Origin: Dorea_D hominis
GTDB taxonomy: Bacteria; Bacillota; Clostridia; Lachnospirales; Lachnospiraceae
Length of the DNA stretch: 64,000 nt
NCBI RefSeq assembly: GCF_014287705.1
Contig: NZ_JACOOY010000016.1
Location: 13,206-77,205 of the forward strand
Direction of reading: 5' to 3'
The notes beneath the pieces are model-generated. The model had not been told where the DNA came from and ran no database searches. It saw only the letters and a program-made list of their open reading frames with translations. Below, one piece after another: positions 62,005 to 64,000 of this stretch (the first letter of the stretch is position 1; every line of letters begins with the position of its first letter). The position numbers and the translations under genes were made by a program.

Positions 62005-62742
62005 CTACCTCCCTGCAATCATTGTTGCAATCGGAATAGCAAAAGCCACTACACACAATAACAAGAAAAGAATATCCTGCACATGAAAACCGATTTCGCA
62101 GATATTTGTTCTCTTAACCGATCCGCCCAATCCTCTCGTCAGGGCTGCAGCACTTAATTCTTCCCCAATCTTAACAGAACACATAATTACAGGAACAAGC
62201 CTATATTCCAACATTGCGCCTGCTTTGCCTCCGCCGAAGCGAATCCCTCGCATTTTCATAGCATCGCCTATCGCATTATATTCCTCAACAACTGTTGGGA
62301 AAAAGCGGAATATAACAGACATTGGAATAATAATTTGCTCCGGCAAATGCAGCTTCTTCATGGCAGCAACAAATTCACTGACGGTGGTTGTTTTGACTGT
62401 AATGTATCCCATCATAATTCCCGGAACAAACCTCATTAAAAAGCCACAAACTGCAACAACAAAAAAACTTGGCAGTCCTGACAAATACGGGAGTGACAGT
62501 ATTTGCAGTAGATAGCTGCCACCGTACAAGGCAAAATAGATACATGACCCCTTCCATGCCCCTTCGGTCAGCATCAATATCAGAGGAACTGCCGACAAAA
62601 CAGGAGCGAACTGTCTGGAAGTTACACCAATGCCTCCACTTAAAACAAATACGGAAATTGTGATAAGCAAAGCGAGTTTCGTCCGGGGGTCTAACAGTAT
62701 TCCTCTGCCGCTTTTCTGACTTGCTAATAACTCCTGACGCAT
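62005..62742 (-). CDS. energy-coupling factor transmembrane protein EcfT
   Basis: A 245-residue protein of the CbiQ/EcfT family: DPRTKLALLITISVFVLSGG at the start, five helices, and the coupling motif region IGDAMKMRGIRFGG with a further AALTRGLGG, which carry the Ala-Arg-Gly type signatures that contact the ATPase. It overlaps the S-component gene by one base and lies four bases before the ATPase gene. Confidence 0.9.
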   Translation of the reverse strand: MRQELLASQKSGRGILLDPRTKLALLITISVFVLSGGIGVTSRQFAPVLSAVPLILMLTEGAWKGSCIYFALYGGSYLLQILSLPYLSGLPSFFVVAVCGFLMRFVPGIMMGYITVKTTTVSEFVAAMKKLHLPEQIIIPMSVIFRFFPTVVEEYNAIGDAMKMRGIRFGGGKAGAMLEYRLVPVIMCSVKIGEELSAAALTRGLGGSVKRTNICEIGFHVQDILFLLLCVVAFAIPIATMIAGR

Positions 62743-63320
62743 TATGCAATACCTGCCCTTTTGAAGTGTTTCTTAAAAATCTTCTGTCCGATGATACCGC
62801 CAATCACGCCGCAGACAAAACCGGCAATCAAAAGAAGCGGAAGTGTATATGCACTGATATACCCCATAATCGCATCGGCATATTCCTGACTATAGCCGGT
62901 AATCAAATCTTGGTAATAGCTGTCCCTTGTTACAACAATAGGAATATAATTACCAATAATCCACATCGAGAAAACCCCATGAGAAATGATCCCTTTCTTT
63001 GCGCTCTTATAATCGCCGGACTTCAAGATTAGATCAGCCAGAACACCAAAAACAAAACCGGTAATAATACTCCAATATCCCATACCTGTGAGCAGCATCA
63101 AAATACCACAGATCAAACCGGTCAGAGACACCATTCCAAACTTTTGGATTTTAGAATAGTACAGCATCATAACAATGCCGGCAATAAGCGGCGCAATCGC
63201 AATCAGCAGTGGCAAAAAAATAGGGATAAAACCCAACATAGCAACGGCCATAAATACCACGAAATAAATTGCAGTAAAGATTCCAACGTTAATAAGGTCT
63301 TTTCCTTGTAGTTTCTTCAT
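62742..63320 (-). CDS. ECF transporter S component, MptD-like
   Basis: A 192-residue membrane protein with about six helices: GKDLINVGIFTAIYFVVFMAVAMLGFIP at the start, then GMVSLTGLICGILMLLTGMGYW and GFVFGVLADLILKSGDYKS. It resembles S components annotated as the MptD family, whose substrate is unsettled. It is the first gene of the ECF operon. AGGAGG precedes the ATG. Substrate could be a metal chelate or porphyrin given the YbtP/Q-like partners; this is a guess. Confidence 0.8.
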   Translation of the reverse strand: MKKLQGKDLINVGIFTAIYFVVFMAVAMLGFIPIFLPLLIAIAPLIAGIVMMLYYSKIQKFGMVSLTGLICGILMLLTGMGYWSIITGFVFGVLADLILKSGDYKSAKKGIISHGVFSMWIIGNYIPIVVTRDSYYQDLITGYSQEYADAIMGYISAYTLPLLLIAGFVCGVIGGIIGQKIFKKHFKRAGIA

Positions 63321-63340
63321 TATAACATCCTCCTTCTTTT

Positions 63341-63358
63341 GGTTAGCCAGTTCTAACC
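63341..63358. promoter_or_regulatory. operator candidate upstream of the ECF operon
   Basis: GGTTAG (63341-63346) and CTAACC (63353-63358) are perfect inverted copies with a six-base spacer, between the ribosome binding site and a likely -10 (TTATAT on the minus strand near 63370). Control by the AraC-type protein or a metal regulator is possible. Confidence 0.45.
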
Positions 63359-63477
63359 TTCTTCAACGTAATATAACAGATATGATAATTTTTTTCTACT
63401 CCAAAAAGGCATTTTAAATCCAAATAGATTTTTTTCTGATTCATTTGAATATTATTTTTGAAATAGAATTCTTTTGT

Positions 63478-63747
63478 TTAAAGTTTAACTATATTCTGTT
63501 TTATTTCTCCCGGAAGACTCTCTATAAATTTTTGAATACCTTCTATTTCATCTAAATTATATGCCTTTCCTTTTGAAATTTCATCGTTTAGGCACCATTC
63601 TGCCACCAACGCACAAACATACCCCGATAGGGAATTCCAGTTACACGCATATTCAAAAGACATAAGTTTTTTTTCTACATCATTTCCATTTACAAGTTCT
63701 ATACCAAACCAAAATATAGTCTTTTCATTTTCTGATCTGTCTTCCAT
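63478..63747 (-). CDS. hypothetical protein next to rearranged repeats
   Basis: An 89-residue protein reading MEDRSENEKTIFWFGIELV, then NGNDVEKKLMSFEYACNWN and WCLNDEISKGKAYNLDEIEGIQKFIESLPGEIKQN. It looks like a small acidic protein, perhaps an immunity-type protein; not recognised. A TTG at 63774 could extend it. Its N-terminal half recurs on the plus strand at 63,849-63,931 and its middle part at 63,924-64,000. Confidence 0.55.
   Translation of the reverse strand: MEDRSENEKTIFWFGIELVNGNDVEKKLMSFEYACNWNSLSGYVCALVAEWCLNDEISKGKAYNLDEIEGIQKFIESLPGEIKQNIVKL
63570..63646 (+). repeat. direct repeat copy 1 (77 bp)
   Basis: This 77-base stretch, beginning CTTTTGAAATTTCATCG, is identical to 63924-64000. 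It lies inside the minus-strand hypothetical gene. It begins with CTTTTGAA and is followed shortly by the inverted motif TTCAAAAG (63652-63659). Confidence 0.9.
63652..63734 (+). repeat. inverted repeat arm 1 (83 bp)
   Basis: The 83 bases are the exact reverse complement of 63849-63931. The two arms enclose a 114-base centre. The arm begins with TTCAAAAG, the partner of the CTTTTGAA that opens the direct repeat. Confidence 0.9.
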
Positions 63748-63793
63748 GGCTAGTTTTTTTGAAATTGGAAGCAAAATATATCATTCGAATAGT

Positions 63794-64000
63794 ATGGATA
63801 CTTTTGGATATACAGAGCAATTGGAAAAAATGTATAGGAACAAAAGTACAGAAAATGAAAAGACTATATTTTGGTTTGGTATAGAACTTGTAAATGGAAA
63901 TGATGTAGAAAAAAAACTTATGTCTTTTGAAATTTCATCGTTTAGGCACCATTCTGCCACCAACGCACAAACATACCCCGATAGGGAATTCCAGTTACAC
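63794..64000 (+). CDS. plus-strand partial frame made of rearranged copies
   Basis: From an ATG at 63794 the plus strand is open to the window edge (69 codons). It starts MDTFGYTEQLEKMYRNKSTENEKTI, then shares TIFWFGIELVNGNDVEKKLMSFE with the minus-strand gene, and continues differently (ISSFRHHSATNAQTYPDREF) because the following segment is read in opposite orientation. No ribosome binding site. It may be a second, variant copy of the gene or a product of a chimeric join. Confidence 0.4.
   Translation, partial: MDTFGYTEQLEKMYRNKSTENEKTIFWFGIELVNGNDVEKKLMSFEISSFRHHSATNAQTYPDREFQLH
63849..63931 (-). repeat. inverted repeat arm 2 (83 bp)
   Basis: Exact reverse complement of 63652-63734. Its last eight bases (63924-63931, CTTTTGAA) are also the first eight of the second direct repeat copy, so the two repeats join at that motif. 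Confidence 0.9.
63924..64000 (+). repeat. direct repeat copy 2 (77 bp, runs to window edge)
   Basis: Identical to 63570-63646. It continues beyond the window, so its full extent is unknown. Confidence 0.9.

Noticed and set aside
63478..64000. CRISPR-like or tandem repeat array at the right edge
   Set aside because: There are only two copies of each repeat and one pair is inverted; spacing and orientation do not fit an array.

Overview
The window looks like a chromosome segment of a Gram-positive anaerobe of the Lachnospiraceae (Clostridia). The signs are moderate GC with strong purine-rich ribosome binding sites, GlgC/GlgD paralogues, hybrid-cluster protein, a UGA-decoded glycine-reductase-type selenoprotein, DUF4860-containing pilus genes, and many DUF6462/DUF6870-type mobile-element proteins. 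No rRNA, tRNA or CRISPR array was seen.

Positions 1-34,000 are mostly core genome. On the minus strand come rpmG-secE-nusG-rplK-rplA and a threonine/serine exporter. Then glgC-glgD and hcp are on the plus strand. A MarR-controlled pair of ABC exporters follows on the minus strand, then a grdX-grdE-grdB-like cluster whose last gene contains an in-frame UGA followed by a SECIS-like hairpin. A T-box-like leader with almost no stem I lies upstream of it. Next are a RelA/SpoT-domain protein, a LuxR-type and a LytTR-type regulator, an EamA permease and signal peptidase I. From 20,963 to 28,127 one plus-strand operon joins a degenerate GGDEF protein, an ECF sigma factor with its probable anti-sigma, a transglutaminase lipoprotein and a reduced type IV pilus-like set ending in pilT. 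Two secreted Big2 proteins, a MATE pump, a second EamA permease, a pair of convergent small-RNA promoters and a BlaI/BlaR1 pair complete this half.

Positions 34,000-52,300 are accessory DNA. Small element-type genes, a truncated metG 3' end and a truncated tyrosine integrase lead into three consecutive large serine recombinase genes that end right at the broken integrase. Behind them lie a MazF-type toxin, a small sigma-like factor, XRE regulators with recognisable operators, an SOS-like module (stand-alone LexA-type DNA-binding domain, Y-family polymerase, divergent XRE-S24 repressor), and a mobilization module (oriT-like repeats, MobC, MOBP relaxase). This resembles a mobilizable element that depends on a helper for transfer.

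Positions 52,300-64,000 hold a frameshifted DtxR-type regulator, an AT-rich alpha/beta hydrolase, and a minus-strand uptake operon. The operon encodes an ECF S component, EcfT, a double ATPase, an AraC regulator that appears frameshifted near its start, and two ABC half-transporters. An IS110-family element with a roughly 270-nt upstream noncoding region, the expected place for a bridge RNA, sits between the AraC gene and the ABC pair. The last 430 bases contain an unusual combination of an 83-bp inverted repeat and a 77-bp direct repeat joined at an 8-bp motif. It could be an invertible coding segment or a chimeric join.
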